Positions 1-15,500 of a stretch of 64,000 bases of DNA are shown piece after piece; the stretch's first letter is position 1, and each line of letters starts with the position of its first letter. Source of the DNA: Trogon surrucura (taxonomy: Eukaryota; Chordata; Aves; Trogoniformes; Trogonidae); NCBI GenBank assembly GCA_020746105.1, contig CM036622.1, positions 42,757,477 to 42,821,476 on the forward strand, read 5' to 3'. The notes beneath the pieces are model-generated. The model was given only the letters and a program-made list of their open reading frames with translations. It had not been told where the DNA came from and made no database searches. The position numbers and the translations under genes were made by a program.

Positions 1-73
1 ACCATCTCAGCATCCCTCTCTGCCAAACTATCTCCAGTTTCCCTAAATCACTCTCGAACAAGGTAGAGGTGAC

Positions 74-91
74 AAAAAAAAAAAAAAAAAA
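74..91. repeat. A18 homopolymer
   Basis: Eighteen uninterrupted A residues. It could be a simple repeat or the remnant of a retrotransposition tail. No flanking duplication was seen. Confidence 0.9.
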
Positions 92-199
92 TGGACACCA
101 TGCTCCAGGTGAAGCCTCACCACTGCAAAGCAGATGATAATCACTGCCCTTCACCGACCAGCCCCACCCTTCCCAACAGAGCCCATCTTGCTGGTGCAC

Positions 200-660
200 T
201 TACACACACGGCCTTGTGGTGTTGGCTCATGCTCAGCACAGCATCCACCAGCACACCAGGTCCTTGACAGCAGGACAGCTGCTCACACAGTCACCTCCCA
301 GCACACACAGATCCATTGGGCTGTTCCACCTCAGGTGTAGGGCCTTGCACCTTGCCCAGTTTCTCAAGATTTTTGCTTCCTCATTCCTCAAGCTTCTCAA
401 GGTTCCTCTGCACTGAAGTTCTGCCATTCAGCATATGAATCACGTTTCCTAATTTAGAGTCATCCCCAGACTTCCTGAGGACATGCTTTATGCTCTGAAT
501 GGTCTCCAAAGAAGCTTCTGAACAGTATGGGGCTCCAGTACCAACCCTACTTGTTAGCAGCTATCAACCATTTGCTAGCTCTGACTAATTTTCCTTCCAC
601 TTAACAGTCCTTTTGACCAGCCCATATATTCTTCATGTCACAGAACGAGATCCAAGTTTT
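200..660 (-). mobile_element. Decayed CR1 LINE relic, reverse orientation
   Basis: The plus strand resembles the reverse complement of CR1 ORF2 in fragments: a 'gtgtagggccttgcacctt' stretch near 335, a 'ctcaagcttctcaaggttcc' stretch near 388, 'agagtcatccccagacttcctgagg' near 457 and a 'ggctccagtaccaaccc' stretch near 530. They occur in the same order as in the better-preserved copies in this window. No long reading frame survives. The similarity is patchy, so this is probably an ancient copy; the boundaries are approximate. Confidence 0.4.
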
Positions 661-3010
661 AAGCATCCTCTTCTCATTGAAGAGGCAATGTCAAGGTAAA
701 AGTACCTGGACAGCTGTCCTTCTGAAGCACAGTCATCATTAAGTGGATCTGGAGAGTCTTTTGCTCCCATCCAATAAGCATATTAAAGTACTTTACGTAA
801 TTGCTTGTTCCAAGGCATGACCACCCACATTCATCAGCAGACCATTTGTCACATCTACTTCTTGGCTTTCAAACATAAAATTCGAACTGTGCTGTGATCG
901 TATACAACAATTCACAAATACGATATCACATTAATTCAAAGGACAGACACACACATTCTTCCCCACAAACTCAAATACAAGGAGTCCCTCCTCACTGTAC
1001 AAGCGCTGCCTTCTGCCTCTTCAAACATCAGAGACCTGCTGAGCACCTAAGAGCTCTCTTGCTCTTCTTCCCTACAAACACTAGTTCTTGTGTTCTCAGC
1101 TTGCTGCTTGCTTCTGAGTTTACCCCTTCAAGCCCAAGAACATGTTCAGCAAAGCTTCTCTGAAACCTAATCCACATCAGTCCTAACTGCTTGCTCGCCC
1201 CACGGAAAAGGCCTCTGTATCGGGGGATGGGGTGAGGTGTATCCATGGTGGAACACAGGCTACAGCTGCAAGTTTCAGAAGTCCTACTAGAAAAGATACT
1301 ATCTCTGTATTTCATGATTGCCCCGATTTTAGCCAGACAACCATAACACAGAAACAGAAGGCACTTGGCTCTCTGTTTACATGCAGTGAATTAGACATGG
1401 ATGGTGACAGGCAAGATTCTTTTCAACTAATTCAAGGACACTGTTAATTTTTTTTTCCTTTTTAGTTCTAAAAGCTTCTAACTTTTAAAGGTGACAAAAG
1501 ATGCATGTATATTTTTCTTCTTTGCTGAGAGTTATGCTTTCAGTACATATGGTTTTGTAATAGTCCCTATTTTGCATTAGAGAAGAGCTTCAGATGCCAA
1601 AGAAAAACCTTATGAATGTTTAAGGGGTGCAGTGTTTCCCGGTGCAAATCGTCACTTTTTAAGAAGTCTATTGCTTGCTTCATGCTTCAGGAGGCATAGA
1701 TTTAAATACTGAGCTATTTAAAAACTATCTATGTCCAGGAAAAAAAATAAAGGAATAGTTACTACACCCAGTACTGCAGCTGCTTCGTGTGAGTGCTGAT
1801 CTGTTACATTTTTGTTTTGACACAGTAAACAAGGATGTGCCCGTCACCCTCTCCCTCCTCTGATGAATCTGGATGTCCCAGCTTCATTCTTTGGAAGTTT
1901 GTGAAAATGAAGCAAAAAATTTATCTTTAAATGCATGTTTAAGTCAGCTCTTGTTTCTATGAGAGGAGCAGAAGAGGGAAAAACAACCAAGAAACAGTAA
2001 GTCAAAAGAGCTAAAGAACACAGCCCCAGATTTCTAGGGGAGCCGTTTCCTCTTGTCAAATATTCAAGTTATTAAGTGCTGGATTTTTAACTCCTCTACT
2101 AAAAGACACTGATTTTCAGAGTTAAGGAAGAGATATGGGAGGGTTTTTTAATTTCATTTTTTAAAGAATTAACTACAATGGCTCAGGGACCCATGTAAGA
2201 ATGGCACAACAAACAATAGGAGTTTAAAAAGGAAACTAGAATCTCATTTAATACACACAGGAAATAAACATAATGAAGTATAAGCTGCATTTAGAGCGCA
2301 ACTATACAGTGTCTTCCTTAATTCATCACCAGGGTATGTGAAAAAATCTTGGGTTTATTTAACTGCTGTACACCTTAAGAAACATCAGATGCTGGATGTT
2401 AAGATCTTCATTTCTTCCATATCTCAATGTCCGCAGTCCTTCCTGCTGACTCCCACTGCAGGCTGACCCTCCCTCAGCTTCTCCTTTCCCCTTTCACTGT
2501 GCAGTCCATGCATTCACCCATCTTCCCTAAAATTGCTACAAAAGAAAATACTACCTATTCCAGACACCTTGCACTACACATGCTATAAAGAAAGCAGAAC
2601 ACTCACCTATTGCTGTTCAATCTTCATGAAAAGTTTCTTTTTGGTGGCTAGAGCTGAAGCCAATCTGGATCACAGCAGAACTGCTGCTCTGCTACTACCT
2701 AGCACTTGTGGATTGACAAGTCAGCTGTGATTGCTAGGAACCACTCGGGGCTCAAGCTTTTCCTCCTTTTTATACCAGTGTCCCCATAGGGAAAGCCGAG
2801 ATGGTACACCATAACAGTGCAGCACTCAGGTTGACTCTGCTTTCACATCTTAGATAAAAATTAGATCAACTCCTACTTGAAATTTCCCCTCTAAGTGCTG
2901 CCATTCTCAAGGCAAATAAACACAAACTAAAGCACTAAATAGGAACTGACAGAAATAAGCAATGTAATTGTGACTGCAACAGAAAGCTTGTAGCAGGGAG
3001 GCTGGAAGCA

Positions 3011-4440
3011 CATACAGAATCACAGAATCTTTTAGGTTGGAGAACACCTTTAAGAGTCCAACCATCAACCTAGCAATGCTAAGTCCATCACTAAACCATT
3101 TCCCTAAACACCACATCTACAAATCTTTTAAATATCTCCAGGGATGACAACTAACCCACTTTCCTGGGCAGCCTTTTCTAATGCTTCACAATGCTTTTGA
3201 TGAAGAAATTTTTCCTAATATCCAATCTAAACCTCCTCTGGTGTAACTTGAGGCCATTTTCACTTGCTACTTGGGAGAAGAGACCAACAGCCACCTTGCT
3301 ACAACCTCCTTCCAGGTAGCTGTAGAGAGCAATAAGGTCTCCCATCAGCCTCCTTTTCGCCAGACTAAAAAAAAACCAATTCCTTCAGCTGCTCCACAGA
3401 AGACGTGTTCTAGGCCCTTCACCAGGTTTGTTGCCTTTCTCTGGACAAACTCTAGTTCCTCAACATCTTTCTTGTAGTGAAGGGCCCAGAATTGAACACA
3501 GCACTCCAGGTTTGACCTCACCAGTGCCGACTACAGGGGCACGATCACCTTCCTATTCCTGCAGGACACACCATTCCTGACACAGGCCAGGATGCTACTG
3601 GCTTCTTGGCCACCTGGGCACACTGCTGGCTCACATTCAACTGGCAGTCAACCAACATCTCCAGGTCCTTTTCTGCCAGGCAGCTTTCCAGCCACTCCTC
3701 CCCAAGTCTCGTAGCGTTGCCCGGGGTTGTTGTGACCCAAGCACAGGACCTGGCGCTTGGCCTTGTTGAATCTCATACAGCTGCCTCAGTCCACTGATCC
3801 AGCCTGTCCAGATCCCCCTGCAGAGCCTCCCTACTCCTAGGCAGATCAACATTCCTGTCCAGCTTGGTGTGATCTGCAAGCTTACTGAGGGTGCACTCAA
3901 TCCCCTCATGCAGATCATTGACAAAGATACTAAACGGAACTGGTCCCAATACTGAGCACTGGGGAACACCACTTGTGACCAGCCACCAACCGGATTTAAC
4001 TCCATTCACCACCACTCTTTGGACCCAGCCATTGAACCAGTTTTTTACCCAAAGAGTATGCCTGTGCAAGCCATAAGCAGTTTCTCCAGAAGAATGCTGC
4101 AGGAAACAGTGTCAAAGGCTTTATTAAAGTCCAGGCAGACAACATTCACATCCCTTCCTTCATCCACTAAGTGAGTCACCTTGTCATAGAAGGAGATCAG
4201 GTTAATCAAGCAGGACCTGATTTTCACAAACCCATGCTGACTGGGCTGATCGTCCAGCTGTCCTATACGTACTGCACGATGGCACTCAAGATGATCTGCT
4301 CCATAACCTTCTCCAGCACCAAGGTCTGACTGCCAGGTCTGCAGTTCCCCAGATGCCCCTTCTGGTCCTTCTTGTAGATACGTGTCACATTTTCTAACCT
4401 TTATGCCTTTAGTGAAGCCTTGATGCTCGCATTGGTCCAA
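3011..4440 (-). mobile_element. CR1 LINE, 5'-truncated, reverse orientation
   Basis: The left edge carries the reverse complement of the CR1 terminal repeat (two GATTCTGT-type octamers at about 3014-3030) followed by the usual 'ttaggttggagaacacc' motif. Reading the minus strand upward gives CR1 ORF2 fragments: the 3'UTR-proximal region, then VTSGVPQ at about 3970, [16 protein letters not shown] near 3890, and [16 protein letters not shown] near 4110. The FADD reverse-transcriptase active-site box of CR1 appears here as LADH, and frameshifts split the frame, so the copy is dead. Truncation near 4420-4440, before the endonuclease region, is typical of CR1. It lies in ABI1 intron 2 in the same orientation as ABI1 transcription. 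Confidence 0.93.
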
Positions 4441-7011
<2,571 letters not shown>

Positions 7012-7304
7012 CTATATTTAGAAGGCTATAATCAAGAATATTCAACCATGCAGTCCAAGTGTTTGACCTGCATCAACACAAAAAAATTAATAATAAGGAT
7101 GAGATACAGAATTTGGAACTATTTACCCATATTAAAATTACATGCCAGGAAATAATTCATTCAGTAGAAAAAAATAACACAATTGTGATTTGCCAGAGTT
7201 TTTAAAGCCAGTCTGATCCTTCATTTCCCAAAAAACCTTCAATTCCCCAGGAACACCGAAAAGCAGCTTTTGCTATCTCTTATGAGGTCACACAGTCTAG
7301 GTCA

Positions 7305-7333
7305 ATTAAAGAAAAATATTAAAGAAAAATATT
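7305..7333. repeat. 13-bp tandem duplication
   Basis: The unit ATTAAAGAAAAAT occurs twice back to back, followed by a partial third copy (ATT). It looks like a simple local duplication by replication slippage. Confidence 0.9.
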
Positions 7334-9219
7334 TTCCAACAGTTGGGTGCTCCCTACTGCACATGCCACCTACAAAGTCAACCCTCCAGATATGCTGGTT
7401 CCTACTCCCACAGTGCAGGAGGTGTGAGTAGAGCATCAGGTCATACAGAGAAGGCTCCTGCATGCAGTAATATTTGTGAAATTATCCCTCCTCACACAAA
7501 AGCTGAATGAATTTCCTCAGCTGTCAAGAAAAGTTGATCATTGACTGAGAAGACACAAATATTTTGATGTGTCGGAAAGGAGCACAACTTCCTCCCAAAG
7601 GACAAAAATACAGGGAAAAGATCATTTTCACACTGAAATCACACCTTCTTACGGTAAAGTCATCAAATCTGTCCCAGGGTATTGCTCTCCAATCAGAGGG
7701 CAAGTTACTGTCCAAGATCAGCAACTGCTTACATGCCTCAAATCACATGGCCCAGGTAGGGCCCTTCCTCACTGGCAGGATGGGAGTTACCAACACCGGC
7801 TCCATCTGGAAAAACACACGCGCACCCCACTCTGACGTGCTGTATCACAGCTTGGGAGTTGGTAGTGGAGGGCACGTACTTCACCTGCTACCAAACTTGC
7901 AAACCGCAGCTACCCCAAAGTCTCTTTTCATCCCTCCGGAGGAACGGTGCGCTGCATTACGGAAGGAATTGCAGTACACAATGACTCAGTGCTAGCACAG
8001 TTTCCTCCTCCTTTTATTTACTTGTGGAGCAGTCGGTTGATCTCAGCAATCAAAGGGGAAAGGTTTATATTAATAGTCCCTTCCAACCAGATTCCTGTCT
8101 TTTTTTATTGCTGATTTCTTTGAACAGCATTTGACACACATTGTACGCAACAGTTACAGTACTAAGCACAAAGTCAGGAAAAAAAGAAATTCCGTTTGCA
8201 TTCAACCGAGCCCCGTGTTTTCCAGTTTCCATGCAGTCATTCATTCTTAACTTCTGACTCTTATTTCTTCATCTAACATTTTACTTTAACATCCACAAGT
8301 GTTAAATCTGTCCCCAAGTTAAAGTACAAAAAGATGCAACAGCCAGTAAGGAATCCCTCGTGTCCCTGGCTTTAAGGAGAAAAACAGAAGGCAAGCTGTT
8401 CATACACATTACAGAAGTTGCAGCACGACCTAAATACTGCAACACAAGCTATGGTAGGCTACGCTTTAATTAAAAAAAAAATAAATTAAACAAGGATAAA
8501 TTCCTCCCCAATCCAGGAAATTTGTTCATATTCATGATTAATGTTCCTAGCAGTGTGTTGACACTCATTAGAACACTTGGTTAATGACATCCTTCAAACA
8601 GATTCACATACAGATGCCTTCTACGATGTGAAGCAGTAAGAACAATGCACTCTGTTGCCAAAAGCAAAAAGAGTTATTGCATATACTAAGGCCACACTAT
8701 GCAAAGCTCCACTTTTTAGGACTTCCAAAGGCAAACAAAGCTACCTTTCACCTAACAAGAATATTGACATTTCTAGCTGTCAGAAAACATTAGTAAGAGT
8801 CATTTTGCTTCTTTAGAAAACAAACTTCAGTGGTGAAGGATCTGTAGTAAAGGCTCAAGAAGCAAATTTCCCAAAGCACTCTGGCTTTCCAAAGAGGCAT
8901 TTTAAACTCCATACTGCCACTAGCAGTAACTTAAAAAAAAAAACCCACTGTCCTACTAAGCTGGAGCCTAAAGAAAACAACTGATGATTTATACTTGAAT
9001 TTCTACAACTCTGCAGAACAGTGAAAATGCAGGTAGCAGCTTCAGTGATATCTGAAATAAAAGGTTTGCTGAACTAGAAACAGGCAATAAGGCAGCAGCG
9101 AACACAATTCTAACTTCATATAACTAAAGCATAGATCTGTACCCTTTACTCAAGCAATTTTCTTATTGCAAAGTTTCAACTAAATAATGTTAAGGCTGAA
9201 CACTAACACATTACAAAGC

Positions 9220-9239
9220 CACAGTAATCAATTACTGTG
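9220..9239. repeat. Near-perfect palindrome
   Basis: CACAGTAAT-CA-ATTACTGTG gives nine-base arms around a two-base centre. The TAATCAATTA core resembles a paired homeodomain site. No further context supports a function. Confidence 0.75.
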
Positions 9240-10588
9240 TTGTCAAATGAGAAAACTTCAGTGTATAAAAAAGTTTTTCTTCTCTAATGATTTGTTGATT
9301 AAATGCCTTGTCCTCATTTGCCTAAGCACCTAACATTTTAGTTATTTGCTCAAATGACTAGTTTGGCAGCAGGATTAGATGAACAGTTGTGACGTAGCAC
9401 ATGTCCTACCAGCATTAGGTTAGAAACATTTACAACCTTTGCAGATAATTTGGGCAATTTCAGTTGGAATTTTAACAGTTTAGATTAGAACTAATTTTAT
9501 GCATAGTCTTAGGCATTTTTTAATTAGAATTGCTGGCTTTCACAAGATGTAAGCTAAAAGCTTCAGAGCCAGCAAAAGGGGGAGGGGACAGAGAGAAGCC
9601 AAGACCCATGTGGCAACAACAGGAAGGAGCCAGTATTTCCAACATTGCTTCAACCGTTGCCTTCATGTCCCTCTAAGAAAATGCAAAATGCAGTATAGAA
9701 GATAATGCACATGTTTGCATGCCTTCAGATACTTTAATACACAAGCACCACTTAACTATTTAAATTTAAAGACAATACAAAGATTGTCAACTGACTTGTT
9801 TTCCTAATAATTCAGAATTACTTTATGATCTCATATTAAAAGCTTCAAAGATACCATTGTTCTCCAGCGGTCCTTGGCATAAAGGGTAGTTTAAGTATCC
9901 TTTAGGAACAAAGCGAATATTCTTTAAATCCAGAACATCTCAGCTTTTGAAGTTTCCCTCTTCAAGTAAGCTTCCACCTGTATCTCCAGTTCACCCTTAA
10001 CAGTCGTGTTACTACAGCAAAACTGCCGTACGAAATTGCTTTCACATAACTCGTTTTTAACACTAAAAAAAAGAAAGCCTCTTATAATCCAGGTGGATAC
10101 AGAAAGAGACACTTAAACTTGCACGGCATTCCACACTATACATCTGTACTATTGTCAAATGCAAATTTGTATCATAAAGCTTCCTTTAAAAGTTTACATA
10201 ATTACTACAGCCAAGTCAAACTTAATTCTGCAACAATCACCACAGTAAAAACAGCAGGAGTTTATTTACTTATTCAGTTCAGTGACATGTCAAGGTCAAA
10301 CGATGAGGAACCTGTCCATCACTCAGCAGCTGATCTTTACAAGGCAATTTTTTCTTCTCTCCAAACTGCCCCCTCATAGGCACATCCCCACAACAGTGTC
10401 CATGCAGCGTTCAAACCATCTGCCTGCCCAGCATTCTCTCAGCTCACTGTCACCATCTTTTACTTCATACAGCATGTAGCCACATGCACAAGCTTCCTCC
10501 AAAAATCACATAAGTTCACATTACAAAGCATCTTCGGAAGCCAAACTTTTTGGTGCAAGCACACTGGTCCACACCCTCATGCTCTCTG

Positions 10589-10677
10589 ACGTAGTGGTCA
10601 TGGTAGTGTTGAGTAGATGGTTGGACTAGATGATCTTACAGGTCTTTTCCGACCTTAATGATTCCATGATTCTATGA
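10589..10677 (+). mobile_element. CR1 LINE 3' tail fragment
   Basis: The piece carries the CR1 3'UTR signature 'gatggttggactagatgatctt', then 'ggtcttttccgacctt', and ends with the terminal repeat 'gattccatgattctatga'. Only about 90 bp of the 3' end was inserted or retained, an extreme but common 5' truncation for CR1. It lies in ABI1 intron 1 on the opposite strand to ABI1. Confidence 0.92.
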
Positions 10678-11699
10678 CCTTTGTTTTCTCTCTTTCCACT
10701 TCAGTTTCATTCACTGTGCTTGAAATCTCCCATAAGATAAATGCCCCACCAGAAGAACCGGCTCCATTTGACCAATGTCAGAAAGCAGCTCATCAGATCA
10801 CACCAAGACTGGCTGCCCCAGCAGAGATAAATTCATTTCCCTCCTCAGTACATGGCAGATGTTTCTCTACATTCTTCATCCTCAGCTGTTGGAATACGAG
10901 CGAACTCCAGGATAAACTACTAACAGAACACCAATAATCACTGAGCTAATCAGAGCTGTTAATTAGTCAGTGCTCAGTACCTGTTCACATGCTTGGCTCT
11001 CTGTTCAAGGGCTTGATCACTCTCAGGAACCAAGCCACAGGAACAGCTTTACATTCAGTTTTATATGCCTTTGCTGTTATTGCTCATGCACATTTAATGA
11101 ATTCAACAGTGCAGTACATACATGTTTGCTTCACAAGTAAACACAAGACAATTGTTAGTTTTGCATCTTTTTAAATTAAAAAGACTTGCACCTTTCATTC
11201 TTTCAAAGAGAAAATCAGGATTGCTACAACCAGTTGTCACATGGATTTAGCAATCTCTATCATGTATTAGGATTCACAAAATGCAGTTATGCCGAAGTCA
11301 TCAATTCACCTATTTGTATTCTCTTTTGTTCATGCTGTCATTAATCTAATCTCTGACATTTACAGAACGCGTACTTCCTGATAAGACAGCCAGTTGAGGT
11401 TTCAAAGTTCTGCCTCTTTCACTAAGGTCTTGCCATTTGAGTTCAGTCAGTTGTCCCAACAAACTCAGGAACGAAATTTTTAATTTAAAAAAAAAAGAAA
11501 AAAAAAACCCCACATACTAAGCCCTAAACAAAACAAACAAAAACTACACAGATAAAACTTTAAGTTAACTACAATCTACAGTGTATCATTTTTCAAGTCA
11601 ATTGGAAATATTTTTACAGAATGGTGAAGAAGTACACCTAGGCAGTGGCTTGGAGACTCCTAGATATCAGTACTTAAGTCTCCCTGAGAACTAGCTGGG
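10678..11699. other. ABI1: Intron sequence between two CR1 fragments
   Basis: AT-rich ABI1 intron 1 DNA with an A-rich stretch near 11484-11510 and no recognised gene or element. Confidence 0.6.
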
Positions 11700-11812
11700 G
11701 ACACTCCAAGGTGGAAGGACACTTCAACAGAGTCAAGTGTAGGGTCTTGCATTTTGGTCACGGCAACCCCATGCAACGCTAGAGGCTTGGGGAAGGGTGG
11801 CTGGAAGGCTGT

Positions 11813-12415
11813 TTGGCGGAAAAGGACCTGGGCGTTCTCATCGACAGCCGGCTGAATATGAGCCAGCAGTGTGCCCAGGTGGCCGAGAAGGCCAACGGCA
11901 TCCTGGCTTGTATTAGAAATTTCGTGACCAGCAGAAGTAGGGAGGTGATTGTCCCCATGTACTCAGCACTGGTGAGGCCACACCGTGAGTATTGTGTTCA
12001 GTTTTGGGCACCTCAGTATAAGAGGGATATCGAGGTGTTGGAGCGAGCGCAGAAGAGGGCGACAAAACTGGTGAAAGGCCTGGAGAATAGACCTTACGAG
12101 GAGCGATTGAGGGAGCTGGGACTGTTCAGTCTAAGGAAGAGGAGGCTGAGGGGGGACCTCATCATGCTCTACAGTTACTTGAAAGGACATTGTAGAGAGG
12201 TTGGTGCTGGTCTCTTCTCAGAGGTCATTAGGGACAGAACCAGGGGGAATGGGTTCAAGTTGCAACAGGGCAAGTTTAGACTGGACATTAGGAAGAAATT
12301 CTTCACGGAACAAGTGGTCAGACACTGGAACAGACTGCCTAGGGAGGCGGTTGAGTCGCCATCCCTGGATGTGTTTAAGTGTCACTTAGATGTGGTGTTG
12401 GGTGATATGGCTTAG
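11813..12415 (+). pseudogene. CR1 ORF2 C-terminal fragment (200 codons)
   Basis: The open frame reads [19 protein letters not shown] near its start, then [29 protein letters not shown] and [19 protein letters not shown]. This is the conserved C-terminal region of the CR1 pol-like protein, downstream of the reverse-transcriptase catalytic box. The endonuclease and the reverse-transcriptase core are absent, so it is not a functional retrotransposase. The frame is intact to the native TAG. The apparent start is only the first methionine inside the truncated copy. Confidence 0.95.
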
Positions 12416-12430
12416 GGGTGAACTTGTGGT

Positions 12431-12470
12431 GTAGGGTCAATGGTTGTAGTGTAGGGTTAATGGTTGGACT
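12431..12470 (+). repeat. 20-bp tandem duplication inside the CR1 3'UTR
   Basis: Two adjacent copies of GTAGGGTYAATGGTTGKAST match at 17 of 20 bases. The duplication sits between the ORF2 stop and the terminal repeats and may mark a CR1 subfamily. Confidence 0.85.
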
Positions 12471-12518
12471 TGATGATCCCAAGGGTCTTTTCCAACCTGA
12501 ACTGTTCTATGATTCTGA

Positions 12519-15500
12519 ACAGTGCCTTTCCCACTCGGAAAACAGAAGCTCTCAAACCTCCCTAGAGCAAGAGCCCATAACATGATGTGGAACCTCTGGA
12601 GGCAACTATGAGTTTGAAGTTTCTTCTTCACTGATCTGATAAGGCTTTTAATAATTTCAAGTTGGTCCTAAGGTTCTGTTTGTTACTTCTGACTGCTAAT
12701 GGCAAAAGGCTCGGACATTTCTAAATTATTCACAATGTATGTTCAGTTTAGACCAAATATCCCACATCCAAGCAGCAGTAATGTGTTTCAAAGGTTTAAA
12801 TGTGCCATACACACTAGATAATTTTTACCTACTGAGCCAAAAGTCCAGTTTACATTGAGTATCAAGAACTGTTAAGTCCAGAGGATCACTGTAAGTAACT
12901 GAGGAGCTACATACTGAGGTAAGTGGGTAGCCAATGGATACAGGTTCCCCCTTATCCATAGTTTATGATTGCTTTGTAAACACGCTGCATCACAGTAGAC
13001 TTTTTGGCTGTCACTGAGAGTCATTACATCAGAATATCAGTTATAAATGATAGAAGAAACTCAAACTGGCAAGTCACAGCAGCAAGTGCCACAAGTTTCC
13101 ACATTCTGAAAAACGTTCAGAGCTAACTACCTACCTAGAAGCCACCCATGGAAATCTCAAATGACTATGGTTATTACTAGCAGGTGCTCAGCAGGGAGCA
13201 TTCAGGGTTTCTCTCATCACAGGTATAGCTTTAAGGAGTATGTATCATTCCAGAGTGGCAGGGGAAACTAAGGCTTCAAAATTGATAAACAGGGGTTGCT
13301 TACACTATGCATTCCATCCATCTCAGGACTAACTATGAATCATACAATTGTCTCCTCAAACAGACTTACTGTGCTCACGCCACACAACAATCTCAAGGGG
13401 ATGATGCCCCAAGTATTTCTCAATATTCACAGAGCTATTCTAGGCCTGGTATTTACCTATCTATGAGTTACAGACTATTCCTCATTGTTCAGCACCTTTA
13501 TTTCCCCACTGGAAAATGAAGTAAACCATCAGGAGAGTTAGTTCAGAAGTTTAAGCTCAACCTTTTCCCAACATACTAGCACAGGAGACATCCTCCCATG
13601 GCACCACAGATAAGACTTCAAAGGGTAACCAGTAGACTTGATCTACCAACCTTCTTCAACACAATCGGTATTCTCCTTACGGGAACCACCTGCTTTGCCA
13701 TTCATATCATTACTATGATCAGTAAAAACAACTGTGGGAAATTTAAAAAGAACACATTTACATGAGGACAAGGAACAGGAAGGGACTCAGTACAAGCCCA
13801 GCCTGATAATACAACAGAGCAAACCCAGCCTCTGTATGAAGGGGAACTAAAGGCAAAACCCTGCATGTTCCAGAATACAGGCAAATCTCAACTCAAATTC
13901 TGTATCACAAAGATCAGTACTACCATATGTGCAGTAGAAAAATGTTCAGGTGTTTTACAGAAGTACTTTGCCATAACTTATCATTTTGTTGTACTCTTCT
14001 ACCATTCTGGGGGGGGGGGGGTGGGAGGGGGGGGGCCGGGAAGCTCAAGATTTTAATTACCCAAGAGCTTCCAAGCTATTAATAGCAATGTATTATGGTA
14101 ACCGAGCATTTCTACCTCCTGATCAAAGCCTTTTCTCCAGGGGACTGGACCTCAAACCTTCACAACAGTGAAAACAAGGTATAGAATAGACTAACCAACA
14201 ACACCTCTCCCCGTACATAGTGAGAAGTGGTGTCAAAATGAGGTATCAAAGCTCTCAGCCTTAACTTCAATAACTGGCTGTTCCAGGAGTATGAAGGAAT
14301 TTAAAGACAGTGAAGGCACAGAAGGAGGCCTAATTATTCAGAGCAGTCTTAAAAAACAAGATCCCTCTTCACTACAGTAACTCCAAAATAAAAACCTTTT
14401 GAGGCCATTCAGTAAACAGACCAAGGCAGAAATCTCCAATAAATATAGCCAGGCTAATATCTATAATCCAACTCAAGCGAACCTCCTTCCAGCATCCATA
14501 ACAAAAAAGCTCATTGGTATGAAATAATACCACGTCTGTTGAATTTCTCCAAGATAAGGTGCAATAACTCAGCAAATACCAAACACAGAGGAACCGGAAG
14601 AACTTGAAATCTCTTCTCCCCAGGTAAAGACCTTGCACAACAAAGCTGGCTTTTATTCAAGGCAGCAAATGATAAGGTGATCACCACCACAGCAACAATC
14701 ACACCACAGCCCACAAGCAAGACTTCAGTCCGTTTCTTTTTAGAAACATTATCTTGACAAAAATCATTGACTAGACCCTTGAGATGGAATAGCTGACAAG
14801 GCACATATGAAAGTACTGCATTTTAACAAACACATAGGATGGTGTAACAAGCACTGCCTATAATTCACAAACTCTGTTTCAGACAGACCCTTCCCCCAAA
14901 TCCTGTACACACTAGACAATCAGCTAGAAGCAAATCCTCCACTTCCATCAATAATATTCCCCTGACCAGTCCTGAATAGCCTTGATAGCAAATTAGCATT
15001 TCTATGGGCCACGACCAATTTAGCCAATCCGCCTGTGTTTCTTTTACTTTAAATTTGCTTTTCATTCTGTTGATTAACTGTAAAAGAAAAAGTCTAATTT
15101 TTTATAATCACTATCTCTTCTGGGATAGGTAGAGGGGGGAAAAAAGTTTCTTCATTAAGTGGAGAAGTTAATTACGAAGGAGAGGTTAAGGGACATGCGT
15201 ATATTAGATATATACACACACACCCCCAATGTTAAAAGTGTACCAGTCTTGATAAATGCAAGATGAATATGTACACTGATGTTTCTATTAAAAAAAAAAA
15301 AAGTGTTTAACCTTCTCAGATACACTGATACTGGCTATCATCATCAGATCCCAACCCATTCTGGCCTGTGTGTACATAGTAGAGAACCGTATCTTTGAGA
15401 TTAAGCTTCCAATAAGTACCTTACTCTCATACATTTCTTACTTAAACTAAGACAAGTCCACAAGATGTTGCATTCACAACACTGACACTGAGCTTGATAA

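Larger units (their letters stand above)
11700..12518 (+). mobile_element. CR1 LINE, 5'-truncated, relatively well preserved
   Basis: The element contains the C-terminal part of CR1 ORF2 with an open frame to its natural stop, then a short 3'UTR ending 'ttccaacctgaactgttctatgattct'. The CR1 frame can be followed upstream of the first ATG ('ttcaacagagtcaagtgtagggtcttgca', near 11724) with an in-frame stop, so truncation lies near 11700. The uninterrupted 200-codon tail makes this the best-preserved CR1 of the window and suggests a younger insertion than the copies at 3011-4440 and 19893-21290. It lies in ABI1 intron 1, antisense to ABI1. Confidence 0.95.

Noticed and set aside
3637-4440. Three minus-strand frames that could be called separate proteins
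   Set aside because: They are frameshifted pieces of one dead CR1 ORF2.
7564-7995. 143-codon plus-strand frame in ABI1 intron 1
   Set aside because: No family, unremarkable composition and no splice context; consistent with chance.
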